Below are positions 8,523 through 15,008 of a stretch of DNA of 16,597 nt, in pieces. The stretch lies in contig DBHM01000014.1 in assembly GCA_002296185.1 (NCBI GenBank), positions 64,002 through 80,598 on the forward strand, given 5' to 3'. The DNA is from Alphaproteobacteria bacterium UBA828 (GTDB lineage: Bacteria > Pseudomonadota > Alphaproteobacteria > UBA828). The first letter of the stretch is position 1, and each line of letters opens with the position of its first letter. The position numbers and the translations under genes were made by a program. The notes under the pieces were generated by a model that searched no databases, had not been told where the DNA came from, and saw nothing but the letters and a program-made list of their open reading frames with translations.

Positions 8523-8538
8523 TACTAACTCCTTTTTT
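8512..8538. terminator. Shared bidirectional intrinsic terminator between gloA and gltA
   Basis: A perfect 10-bp inverted repeat, AAAGGAGTTA (8512-8521) and TAACTCCTTT (8526-8535), has a four-base loop ATAC and runs into a six-T tract (8533-8538) for + strand transcripts. For - strand transcripts the stem ends in TTT followed by GTATTAATT, a weaker tail. The gloA TAA (8520-8522) and gltA stop (8525-8527 on the - strand) both lie inside the hairpin, two bases apart, so the same bases are coding, stop and terminator for two convergent genes. Confidence 0.85.
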
Positions 8539-9814
8539 CAATCGGTATATATGGCCTAGAAGACGGTCCTGTGTAGAGCTGTCTGGGTCTTCCGATTTTT
8601 TGTTCTGGGTCTTCAATCATCTCTTTCCACTGAGCGACCCAACCTACTGTTCTAGCTATGGCAAATATAACTGTAAATAGATGTGTCGGAATTCCCATAG
8701 CACTTAAAATTAATCCTGAGTAAAAATCTACATTAGGATAGAGTTTGCGATTTACAAAATATTCATCTTCTAAGGCTATTTTTTCTAACTCCATTGCTAT
8801 ATCAAGCATAGTATTATCTATACCTAGATCCTCCAGAACCTCATGACATGTTTGTCGCATAACCTTAGCGCGAGGATCATAATTTTTATAGACCCTATGA
8901 CCAAAACCCATAAGTCTAAAGGGGTCATCCTTATCCTTAGCCTTTTTAACAAATTCAGAAATATTTTCTTTTGATCCAATTTGTTCCAGCATTTGAACTA
9001 CTGCTTCATTTGCGCCTCCATGGGCTGGGCCCCATAAGGTTGCAATGCCTGCGGCTATACATGCATAAGGGTTTGCTCCTGATGATCCAGCTAGTCTAAC
9101 TGTTGATGTAGAAGCATTTTGTTCATGATCCGCATGTAATATTAGGATTCTATCCATCGCTCTAGCTTGTACGGGACTAATTTCATAGTCTTCACATGGA
9201 ACAGCGAACATCATGTGCAAAAAATTTTCTGCGTAGGTAAGGTCATTACGCGGATATACAAATGGTTGTCCTACGTTGTACTTATATGCCATTGCGGCAA
9301 TAGTTGGCATCTTCGCAAGTAAACGATGTGATGCAATCATCCTATGATATGGATCTTGTATATCAGTAGCGTCATGATAAAAAGCGGCAAGAGCTCCAAC
9401 TACACCAATCATTACAGCCATAGGATGAGCATCTCTCCTAAACCCTCTGTATAGATAGTTAATCTGCTCATGGACCATTGTGTGGTGTGTAATAGTATAT
9501 TCAAACTTTTCTTTTTCGGACGATGTGGGAAGCTCTCCATTAAGAAGGAGATATGAGACCTCTAAGAAATCGCTTTTCTCGGCTAATTCTTCTATTGGGT
9601 AACCTCTATGTAATAAAACACCTTCTTCTCCATCTATATAAGTTATGGATGATGCACAAGAACCCGTAGCTGTGAATCCAGGATCATAAGTAAAGTGTCC
9701 AGTCTGAGCATATAGATTTCTTACATCTATGACCGATGGGCCTAATGTACCACTTAAAACTGGTAGTTCGATATTTTCACCTGATTTATTGCCTGATAAA
9801 GAAAATTTAGTCAT
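8525..9814 (-). CDS. gltA: Citrate synthase (type II, hexameric family)
   Basis: Condenses acetyl-CoA and oxaloacetate to citrate, the entry step of the TCA cycle. The protein is 429 residues from the ATG at 9814. The three catalytic residues are present: His265 in GPAHGGANEA, His306 in GFGHRVYKNYDPRA and Asp363 in NVDFYSG, matching E. coli His264, His305 and Asp362. The N-terminal small domain and overall length match the large bacterial type II enzyme, whose family is commonly NADH-inhibited. An in-frame TTG at 9820 would add two residues. The ribosome site GGAG (9829-9826 on the - strand) is 11 bases from the ATG and 5 from the TTG, so the choice is not settled. It runs convergently into gloA and shares its terminator. 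Upstream lies a 223-base spacer with several inverted repeats. Confidence 0.97.
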   Translation of the reverse strand: MTKFSLSGNKSGENIELPVLSGTLGPSVIDVRNLYAQTGHFTYDPGFTATGSCASSITYIDGEEGVLLHRGYPIEELAEKSDFLEVSYLLLNGELPTSSEKEKFEYTITHHTMVHEQINYLYRGFRRDAHPMAVMIGVVGALAAFYHDATDIQDPYHRMIASHRLLAKMPTIAAMAYKYNVGQPFVYPRNDLTYAENFLHMMFAVPCEDYEISPVQARAMDRILILHADHEQNASTSTVRLAGSSGANPYACIAAGIATLWGPAHGGANEAVVQMLEQIGSKENISEFVKKAKDKDDPFRLMGFGHRVYKNYDPRAKVMRQTCHEVLEDLGIDNTMLDIAMELEKIALEDEYFVNRKLYPNVDFYSGLILSAMGIPTHLFTVIFAIARTVGWVAQWKEMIEDPEQKIGRPRQLYTGPSSRPYIPIEKRS

Positions 9815-9854
9815 AAACAAACGGTCTCCGAAACCCTATTTATATAAAATGTAA

Positions 9855-9880
9855 CCTTAATTTTTTAAATAAAATTAAGG
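9855..9880. repeat. Perfect 10-bp inverted repeat upstream of gltA
   Basis: CCTTAATTTT (9855-9864) and AAAATTAAGG (9871-9880) form a perfect 10-bp stem with a six-base loop TTAAAT. It lies about 41 bases before the gltA start. On the - strand it is followed by TTACATTTTATATAAATAGGG, which contains a -10-like TATAAA (9844-9839) with no convincing -35. It could be an operator, a weak terminator for RNA from the gltX side, or part of a leader structure; the sequence does not decide. Confidence 0.6.
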
Positions 9881-9883
9881 ATT

Positions 9884-9977
9884 TTAGCTTCAATGAAATA
9901 AACCTTTGGTTAAAGTGATTAACCAGTTTGTATAGAAGCTAACTATATACGTGCTATCTTCGCCACTAGTTGGGCGA
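9884..9977 (-). other. gltX-gltA spacer with nested and overlapping inverted repeats
   Basis: No gene is visible in 9815-10037. The spacer holds, in - strand order: a 5-bp hairpin (9960-9964 with 9973-9977, TCGCC/GGCGA, eight-base loop); an 8-bp helix TTAGCTTC (9884-9891) with GAAGCTAA (9935-9942); and, enclosed by that helix, a 7-bp hairpin TGGTTAA (9907-9913) with TTAACCA (9919-9925). AACC at 9901-9904 can also pair with GGTT at 9908-9911, which would compete with the inner hairpin. The layout could be a structured gltA leader, a small RNA, or the gltX 3' end. It matches no RNA family I recognise, and AT-rich DNA gives short stems by chance. Confidence 0.35.
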
Positions 9978-10037
9978 TGAATAGTTCTTTGCAATTAGTA
10001 TTTTACACTAAAAGTACCTTAAAAACTATTATAATAA

Positions 10038-11438
10038 CTATATTTTTGATGCATCATTAACTCTTACTATAACTTCTTCACGTCCGAGAGCCTCCATTAC
10101 AGCAAAAATACTTGGTGAAACATTACTTCCAGTCAGTGATAAACGAAGCGGTTTGGCAATTTGACTAAGTTTTTGGCCATTTTTTAAAGCAAACTCTCTT
10201 ATAGTATTCTCAATACTCTCTTGGTTCCATGGTATATCAATCAAGGAATTTTGAATGTTTTTTAGCATTTCTTTTGAATCTTGAATAATAGAAGAATAAT
10301 CTTTTAAATTTTCTAAAATTGGTTCTTTTGTAAATAAAAATGACGTATTTTCAATTAGTTCTATAATATTATTAGTACGTTTTGTTAGCTCGGGGAGTAT
10401 AATTTTTAAACCTTTATGATTGTGCTCCAAGGTTTTTAAATCATAACGCTCGAGCATTAGAGGCCAGCAGATTTCTAGTAAGTCGTCTATTTCATAAGAT
10501 CTTAAGTAATGGGCATTCAGATTCATTAGCTTTGCTGAATCAAAGCGTGAAGGAGATTTACCGATACCACCCAAGGTGAACAAATTAATTGCTTGAGATT
10601 GAGAAATTATTTCCTCATCTCCATGTGCCCATCCAAGTCTAAGTAGATAATTATTCATTGCGTCAGGTAAAACACCAATATTTTTATAGTAATCAATTGC
10701 AACAGCACCATGTCTTTTCGAAAGTTTTGCCCCATCAGAACCATGGATTAAAGGTATATGTGAAAATTTTGGATGCTCCCAATCCATAGCTTTAAAAAGT
10801 TGTATTTGACGTGCCGCATTAGTGAGATGGTCATCCCCCCGTATAGCATCTGTAATTCCCATATCGTGGTCGTCTACTACTACTGATAATGTATATGTTG
10901 GGGTCCCGTCAGCTCTCAGGATGATCATATCATCAATTTGATCATTAGAGATCCTAATTTTTCCCTGAACACCATCATTAATAATGGTTTCTCCATCTTG
11001 AATCGCTTTAAATCTTATAACTGGCTTTATATTTGCAGGTGCCTCAGAATCATCTTTATCACGCCATGTTCCATCATATCTTATCGGTTTGCCGTCTTTT
11101 GCGGCTTTATCCCTCATGGTTTTAAGTTCTTCAGTAGAGCAGTAACACCGATAAGCACGACCAATATTTAATAGTTTGTCAGCTACTTCTTTGTGTCTTT
11201 CAATTCTTTGGAATTGAAAAATGATTTCATCGTCCCATTTAATATTAAGCCAGTCTAATCCATCGATAATCTGTTGTATTGCTTTATCTGTAGATCGAGA
11301 TCGGTCTGTATCTTCAATCCGTAAAAAGAACTTTCCATTATGGTGTTTTGCATACAACCAATTAAACAAGGCAGTTCTGGCGCCACCGAGATGGAGGTAT
11401 CCTGAGGGAGATGGTGCAAATCGTGTTACTACACTCAT
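10038..11438 (-). CDS. gltX: Glutamyl-tRNA synthetase
   Basis: Class I aminoacyl-tRNA synthetase that attaches glutamate to tRNA. The 466-residue protein begins with RFAPSPSGYLHLGGARTALFNWL, where the HIGH motif is HLGG (residues 16-19), followed by the family-typical LRIEDTDRSRS. CYCS at 98-101 lies in the insertion region, and the KMSKS equivalent is KLSKR (238-242) in GAKLSKRHGAVAI. GDDHLTNAARQ is the Glu-type active-site segment, and the C-terminal half is the helical anticodon-binding region. Many alphaproteobacteria have two gltX copies and make Gln-tRNA through GatCAB, so the enzyme may be non-discriminating; this cannot be read from the sequence. Start ATG 11438 has only a weak GGA upstream. 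gltA lies downstream after a 223-base gap. Confidence 0.97.
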   Translation of the reverse strand: MSVVTRFAPSPSGYLHLGGARTALFNWLYAKHHNGKFFLRIEDTDRSRSTDKAIQQIIDGLDWLNIKWDDEIIFQFQRIERHKEVADKLLNIGRAYRCYCSTEELKTMRDKAAKDGKPIRYDGTWRDKDDSEAPANIKPVIRFKAIQDGETIINDGVQGKIRISNDQIDDMIILRADGTPTYTLSVVVDDHDMGITDAIRGDDHLTNAARQIQLFKAMDWEHPKFSHIPLIHGSDGAKLSKRHGAVAIDYYKNIGVLPDAMNNYLLRLGWAHGDEEIISQSQAINLFTLGGIGKSPSRFDSAKLMNLNAHYLRSYEIDDLLEICWPLMLERYDLKTLEHNHKGLKIILPELTKRTNNIIELIENTSFLFTKEPILENLKDYSSIIQDSKEMLKNIQNSLIDIPWNQESIENTIREFALKNGQKLSQIAKPLRLSLTGSNVSPSIFAVMEALGREEVIVRVNDASKI

Positions 11439-11469
11439 TTTTTTTCCAAACTAAATATATCTTGATAGA

Positions 11470-11498
11470 GAAATAAGGGAGATAAATTCTATAGTCAA
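11470..11498 (-). promoter_or_regulatory. Candidate gltX promoter
   Basis: On the - strand TTGACT (11498-11493) is a near-consensus -35, followed after 17 bases by TATTTC (11475-11470), a poor -10. It would start RNA about 25 bases before the gltX ATG. An overlapping alternative uses TATAGA as -10 with TTCTCA as -35 further upstream. A promoter is expected here because lexA seems to end in its own terminator. Confidence 0.35.
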
Positions 11499-11542
11499 TC
11501 CAGATATAGTTGAGAACATTCTCTTTTCTAGAATAATGGTCA

Positions 11543-11574
11543 ATAAAAACTATTAAGTTTTTTTGCGAAACTTA
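11543..11574 (-). terminator. Possible lexA terminator
   Basis: On the - strand the 7-bp stem TAAGTTT (11574-11568) and AAACTTA (11560-11554), with a seven-base loop, is followed by ATAGTTTTTATT. It lies 24 bases after the lexA stop. The stem is AT-rich and would be weak, so confidence is limited. The rest of the 159-base lexA-gltX spacer shows only small palindromes (GAGAA-CA-TTCTC at 11512-11523 and TTCTAGAA at 11526-11533) and no gene. Confidence 0.4.
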
Positions 11575-11597
11575 TGAGATAATTATGTGAGAAACTT

Positions 11598-12317
11598 TTA
11601 TTCGTAGCTGCGTATAATTCCAGAGAGCCTTCCTTGGATACGAACCCTACCGGGCCCAAATATTCGTGTCTCGTAATTTATATTTTCCGGCTCTAAGGCA
11701 ATAGATTCGCCTTTTCTACGTATTCTTTTTAATGTAACTTCATTGTCATCAACTAGAGCTACGACTATTGTTCCATTTTCAGCTTCTTCACAACGTTCTA
11801 TTAAAGCAACATCTCCATCTAAAATTCCAGCATTGATCATTGAATCCCCATCAATTTCAAGTGCATAATATTCACCTTTTTTTATTAAACTCCCGGGAAT
11901 GTCGATAGTTTGACTTTCATCTCTAAGTGCTTCAATTGGCAGGCCAGCCGCAATACGTCCGTAGAGTGGCACAGCTTGGTTTTCACTAGTTGTTGAAACT
12001 TTATTCTGACTATCGTTAATATTATCGGTATCTTCTCCAAAGTGTCCTTCAATTACGTTGTGGGGTAGAGTTAAATCTGCTGGTTCTATTTTTTGACTCA
12101 TAGAATTAGGCATTTTAATGATTTCCAATGCGCGAGCTCGATGCGGTAAACGTCTAAGAAATCCCCTTTCTTCTAAGGCTGATACAAGACGATGGATGCC
12201 AGATTTTGACTTAAGATTGACAGCTTTCTTCATTTCTTCAAAAGATGGAGCAGTACCATTATTATTTAAATATGAGTCTATATAAGTTAGCAATTCCAAT
12301 TGCTTACGAGTTAGCAC
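11598..12317 (-). CDS. lexA: LexA SOS repressor
   Basis: Repressor of the DNA damage response; it dimerises on SOS boxes and self-cleaves when RecA filaments form. From the GTG at 12317 it has 239 residues. An N-terminal winged helix (about 1-68, starting LTRKQLELL and including SKSGIHRLVSALEERGF) binds DNA. A hydrophilic linker leads to the S24 peptidase domain. The scissile bond is Ala124-Gly125 (GRIAAGLP), with catalytic Ser159 in GDSM and Lys197 in VTLKRIRR. I chose the GTG because alphaproteobacterial LexA proteins typically begin MLTRKQ and GGAGGT sits just before it; the tandem ATGs at 12332 and 12329 would add five residues, and the second ATG overlaps that ribosome site. Its promoter carries a LexA box, so it should repress itself. 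Confidence 0.96.
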   Translation of the reverse strand: MLTRKQLELLTYIDSYLNNNGTAPSFEEMKKAVNLKSKSGIHRLVSALEERGFLRRLPHRARALEIIKMPNSMSQKIEPADLTLPHNVIEGHFGEDTDNINDSQNKVSTTSENQAVPLYGRIAAGLPIEALRDESQTIDIPGSLIKKGEYYALEIDGDSMINAGILDGDVALIERCEEAENGTIVVALVDDNEVTLKRIRRKGESIALEPENINYETRIFGPGRVRIQGRLSGIIRSYE

Positions 12318-12321
12318 ATTT

Positions 12322-12327
12322 ACCTCC
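12322..12327 (-). promoter_or_regulatory. Ribosome binding site that sets the lexA start
   Basis: GGAGGT on the - strand (12327-12322) lies four bases before the GTG at 12317. It overlaps the ATG at 12329 and lies downstream of the ATG at 12332, so it cannot serve either of them. This supports the GTG start and the MLTRKQ N-terminus. Confidence 0.75.
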
Positions 12328-12359
12328 ATCATATCTAATGAAAAATAGCATATTTGTTT

Positions 12360-12374
12360 GTTCTACTTTAGTTC
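12360..12374. promoter_or_regulatory. LexA operator (SOS box, GTTC-N7-GTTC)
   Basis: GTTC (12360-12363), seven bases TACTTTA, GTTC (12371-12374): an exact match to the direct-repeat SOS box known in alphaproteobacteria, unlike the CTGT-type palindrome of E. coli. It lies 43 bases upstream of the lexA GTG and covers the -10 and part of the spacer of the predicted promoter, as expected for autorepression. Confidence 0.9.
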
Positions 12375-12388
12375 GCATAGCTAGTCAA
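12360..12388 (-). promoter_or_regulatory. lexA promoter
   Basis: On the - strand TTGACT (12388-12383, 5 of 6 to consensus) is followed by a 17-base spacer and TAGAAC (12365-12360, 4 of 6). The last four bases of the -10, GAAC, are one half of the LexA box. Transcription would begin near 12353, giving a leader of about 35 bases. The upstream gene moeA ends at 12448, leaving 59 bases before the -35 and no clear terminator between. Confidence 0.7.
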
Positions 12389-12447
12389 CCCAGCTCTCAT
12401 AATTATCATTTAATTTTATATGGAATTTAATAAATATAAGAATTAGC

Positions 12448-13671
12448 TTAGATAGATTCCCATGAATTAGGTAACCGCAAAATTGTTACAAATTTACCTG
12501 CCGCTATTGCTGGAGCATTTGGTTTGCGTATAACTAGGCAATTGGCTTTTGCTAGTAAAGAGCCCATTGAACTATCCTGTTTTTTGAAAACATTAACCTG
12601 AATTTGTCCACTTTCACTGACTGAATATATACCCCTCAGATAATCTTCACGTTCATCATTCTTAGGCAGATCAAGTGTTAGCTTTGCTTGTATATAGTCT
12701 TTAGAATGGATATATTTGCTTCCAAGCATTTTTTCTATAGCAGGTTTAATAAAAATTTGGGCACATATAAGTGCTGAAACTGGGTTCCCTGGTAAACCTA
12801 TAACATTAGTATTTTCTATAGAACCAAACATTAATGGTTTTCCAGGGCGCATGGCTATTTTCCAGAATTCTAAATCAAGGCCTAATTTTTCTAATACTTT
12901 TTTGACTAAGTCATGATCTCCCACTGATGCGCCGCCCGTTGTCACAAGTAGATCAAAAGATAAAGCCTTTTCAATTGATTTATAAAGTGAATCTGTTGTG
13001 TCTTTAGCTATACCAATTTGTATTGGTAATGCCCCAAAACTTTTAATTGCCGCTGATAAAGCGACTCCATTAGAACTAACTATTTGATTTTCCCCTATGC
13101 GTTCTCCTGGGAGTACGATTTCATCACCGTTGGAAAGTATTGCAACTCTTGGAAGTTGCACAACATTTATCCAAGGAATATTCATTGCGGCTACTAAACC
13201 TAGACTTCGTGCATTTAAACGAGTGCCTGCTTTAATTAGGGTTTCTCCTTCCGTAAAGTCTAGGCCAGCATTTCTTATGAAGTCACCTGTTTGAGGAATA
13301 GCCTTTATAATGACATTTTTTTTATTTGGTGAAAGTTCAGTATTTTCTTGGATAATAACACTGTCTGCTCCTTCTGGTATTCTGGCTCCAGTAAAGATAC
13401 GAACCGCCTGTCCTTCCTCTAATTTATCATCGAGTTTAGTCCCTGCTGGAACAGAACCTATTATTAGTAGACTCTGAGGAATATTTTTTATATCAGATGC
13501 CTTTACTGCAAAACCATCCATTGCTGATACAGAAAAAGGAGGCTGTGTGCGTCTTGCAATTAGGTCGTCGCAAATTACCCTTCCAAGTCCATTTTCAAGG
13601 CTAATAGTTTCACTTGGTAGGGCAGTAAATGATTGGGTTATTTTGCTTATCGCTTCGGCAACTGAAATCAT
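12448..13671 (-). CDS. moeA: Molybdopterin molybdenumtransferase MoeA
   Basis: Inserts molybdate into adenylylated molybdopterin to form the molybdenum cofactor. The 407-residue protein shows the expected features: PPFSVSAMDGFAV (residues 44-56, with Asp52), RIFTGARIPEGAD (91-103, with Thr94), LSNGDEIV (179-186), TTGGASVGDHD (245-254, the MoaB/MogA-like nucleotide domain), MRPGKPLMFG and GLPGNPVSA, then a C-terminal beta domain (about 325-400). Its ATG at 13671 overlaps the moaC stop as ATGA (four bases), so the two are translationally coupled. mogA/moaB and moaA/D/E are not in the window. The 130 bases before the lexA start hold the lexA promoter and SOS box; I see no strong terminator for moeA. 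Confidence 0.96.
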   Translation of the reverse strand: MISVAEAISKITQSFTALPSETISLENGLGRVICDDLIARRTQPPFSVSAMDGFAVKASDIKNIPQSLLIIGSVPAGTKLDDKLEEGQAVRIFTGARIPEGADSVIIQENTELSPNKKNVIIKAIPQTGDFIRNAGLDFTEGETLIKAGTRLNARSLGLVAAMNIPWINVVQLPRVAILSNGDEIVLPGERIGENQIVSSNGVALSAAIKSFGALPIQIGIAKDTTDSLYKSIEKALSFDLLVTTGGASVGDHDLVKKVLEKLGLDLEFWKIAMRPGKPLMFGSIENTNVIGLPGNPVSALICAQIFIKPAIEKMLGSKYIHSKDYIQAKLTLDLPKNDEREDYLRGIYSVSESGQIQVNVFKKQDSSMGSLLAKANCLVIRKPNAPAIAAGKFVTILRLPNSWESI

Positions 13672-14171
13672 GAAGGATGCACCTTTGAAACCATGGAAAC
13701 GTCATAATCTCCAGAATTCCCTCCAGACTTATGTGTTAAAAATAATTTATTTATTGTCATTTCTCTATCTACGGACTTACACATATCATAAATGGTTAAA
13801 GCTGCTGTTGAGGCGGCAACTAAAGCCTCCATTTCAACTCCTGTTTTACCGCTTACCAAGCAGGTTGCCTCTATAATAATAATATTGCGAATATTATCCG
13901 TAGAAAATTTAATTTCTACTGATGAGAGAGGGATAGGATGGCATAGAGGTATGAGTGATGCAGTTTTTTTTGCGGCCATTATCCCAGCTATCCTAGACAC
14001 AGCAAATACATCACCTTTTGGAATTTGAGAATCTAAAATTAATTTAAGTGTCTCAGGTTTTAGAGATATTTCAGATTGCGCTGAGGCCTTTCTTTGGGTA
14101 ATTTTTTTTTCACTTATATCAACCATCTTTGCTTTGCCTTGCTTATCAAGATGGCTTAGCTGTTTATTCAT
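13668..14171 (-). CDS. moaC: Cyclic pyranopterin monophosphate synthase MoaC
   Basis: Converts 3',8-cyclo-7,8-dihydro-GTP, made by MoaA, into cyclic pyranopterin monophosphate, the first stable pterin of molybdenum cofactor synthesis. The 167-residue protein has all family blocks: VDISEKKITQRKA, IPLCHPIPLS (with the conserved Cys-His pair), SGKTGVEMEAL (107-117), TIYDMCKSVDR (126-136) and HKSGG near the C-terminus. Asp129 and Lys132 match the catalytic Asp128 and Lys131 of E. coli MoaC. ATG 14171 has an ideal AGGAGGT seven bases upstream. It follows trpC by 25 bases and couples to moeA, the usual alphaproteobacterial trpDC-moaC-moeA order. Confidence 0.97.
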   Translation of the reverse strand: MNKQLSHLDKQGKAKMVDISEKKITQRKASAQSEISLKPETLKLILDSQIPKGDVFAVSRIAGIMAAKKTASLIPLCHPIPLSSVEIKFSTDNIRNIIIIEATCLVSGKTGVEMEALVAASTAALTIYDMCKSVDREMTINKLFLTHKSGGNSGDYDVSMVSKVHPS

Positions 14172-14178
14172 AAATTTA

Positions 14179-14185
14179 ACCTCCT
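14179..14185 (-). promoter_or_regulatory. Strong ribosome binding site of moaC
   Basis: AGGAGGT on the - strand (14185-14179), seven bases before the ATG at 14171. It is the closest match to the full anti-16S sequence in the window, where most other genes have short or weak sites or rely on coupling. It marks re-initiation between the trp and mo parts of the operon. Confidence 0.8.
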
Positions 14186-14196
14186 CATGATCAGAG

Positions 14197-14994
14197 TCAA
14201 TTGACTATTCCAAGAAGTTCTTCAGTCGCATTTTTAACATCATTATTACGCATTAGTGATTCTCCAACTAGAAAACAGTTTACGCCGTGCTTCGATATTT
14301 TCATTAGATCTGAGTGATTTTTTATTCCACTTTCGCATACCAATTCTATGTTCTTAGGCACTTTAGGGGCTAGCTGTATAGTTGTATTTATATCAACATC
14401 TAAAGTTTTGAGATTACGGTTATTTATACCTATTAAATCGGGGGATAGTAAGATTGCTCTTTCTAATTCAGACTCTTCATGAATTTCTGCTAGAATATCC
14501 ATTCCTAGAATTTTGGACTCAATAGCTATATCTTTTGCTATTGATTGTTCTAAAGCTGCTAAAATTATTAAAATACAATCAGCTCCCAAATTTCTAGATT
14601 CAAATACTTGATATGGATCAACTATAAAATCTTTTCTCAGAATTGGGAGTGAGGTTTTACTTCGGGCTTCTATTAGGTGTTCAGGTTTTCCTTTAAAATA
14701 TTTTTCCTCAGTTAATACAGATAAGCAAGCTGCTCCCCCTGCCTCATAAGATTCTGCTAGATCAGAGGGTTTAAAGTCACTCCTAATTATTCCTTTACTA
14801 GGTGAAGCCTTTTTAATTTCAGCTATTAAGGCAAATTCTTTACTATTAACTTTTCTTTTTAAGGCATCGCAGAAGCCCCTTGTTTTAGATGCATTTTCAG
14901 CGTTACTACGGGCTATTTTTTCAGGTATAGCTTGTTTTGTTTTATTAACCTGAATAAGTCGGTTTTCACATATCTTAGACAAAACATTAGACAT
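14197..14994 (-). CDS. trpC: Indole-3-glycerol phosphate synthase
   Basis: Closes the indole ring from carboxyphenylaminodeoxyribulose phosphate in tryptophan synthesis. The 265-residue TIM-barrel is monofunctional; no phosphoribosylanthranilate isomerase domain is fused. Key segments are ALIAEIKKASPSKG (55-68, with Glu59 and Lys61), ILRKDFIVDPYQV (118-130, catalytic Lys121), ILAEIHEESEL (Glu170), GINNRNLKT (189-197) and ESGI with FLVGES for the phosphate site. The ATG at 14994 lies 14 bases after the trpD stop, with AGGA overlapping that stop at a rather long spacing of 12. moaC follows after 25 bases. Confidence 0.97.
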   Translation of the reverse strand: MSNVLSKICENRLIQVNKTKQAIPEKIARSNAENASKTRGFCDALKRKVNSKEFALIAEIKKASPSKGIIRSDFKPSDLAESYEAGGAACLSVLTEEKYFKGKPEHLIEARSKTSLPILRKDFIVDPYQVFESRNLGADCILIILAALEQSIAKDIAIESKILGMDILAEIHEESELERAILLSPDLIGINNRNLKTLDVDINTTIQLAPKVPKNIELVCESGIKNHSDLMKISKHGVNCFLVGESLMRNNDVKNATEELLGIVN

Positions 14995-15008
14995 ATTTAA
15001 TAGTTTTC

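Noticed and set aside
11383..11394. HLGG in place of HIGG in the glutamyl-tRNA synthetase HIGH motif
   Set aside because: Ile to Leu is a tolerated change in this motif and all other active-site blocks are intact.
13547..13876. 109-residue + strand frame spanning the moaC-moeA junction
   Set aside because: It is a shadow of two well-supported - strand genes and has no own ribosome site or recognisable domain.
14178..14205. TTGACT and the palindrome GTCAATTGAC near the trpC stop as a possible moaC promoter or operator
   Set aside because: The -10 position at 17 bases reads AAATTT and overlaps the moaC ribosome site region, leaving no leader; a 10-bp AT-rich palindrome is easily chance.
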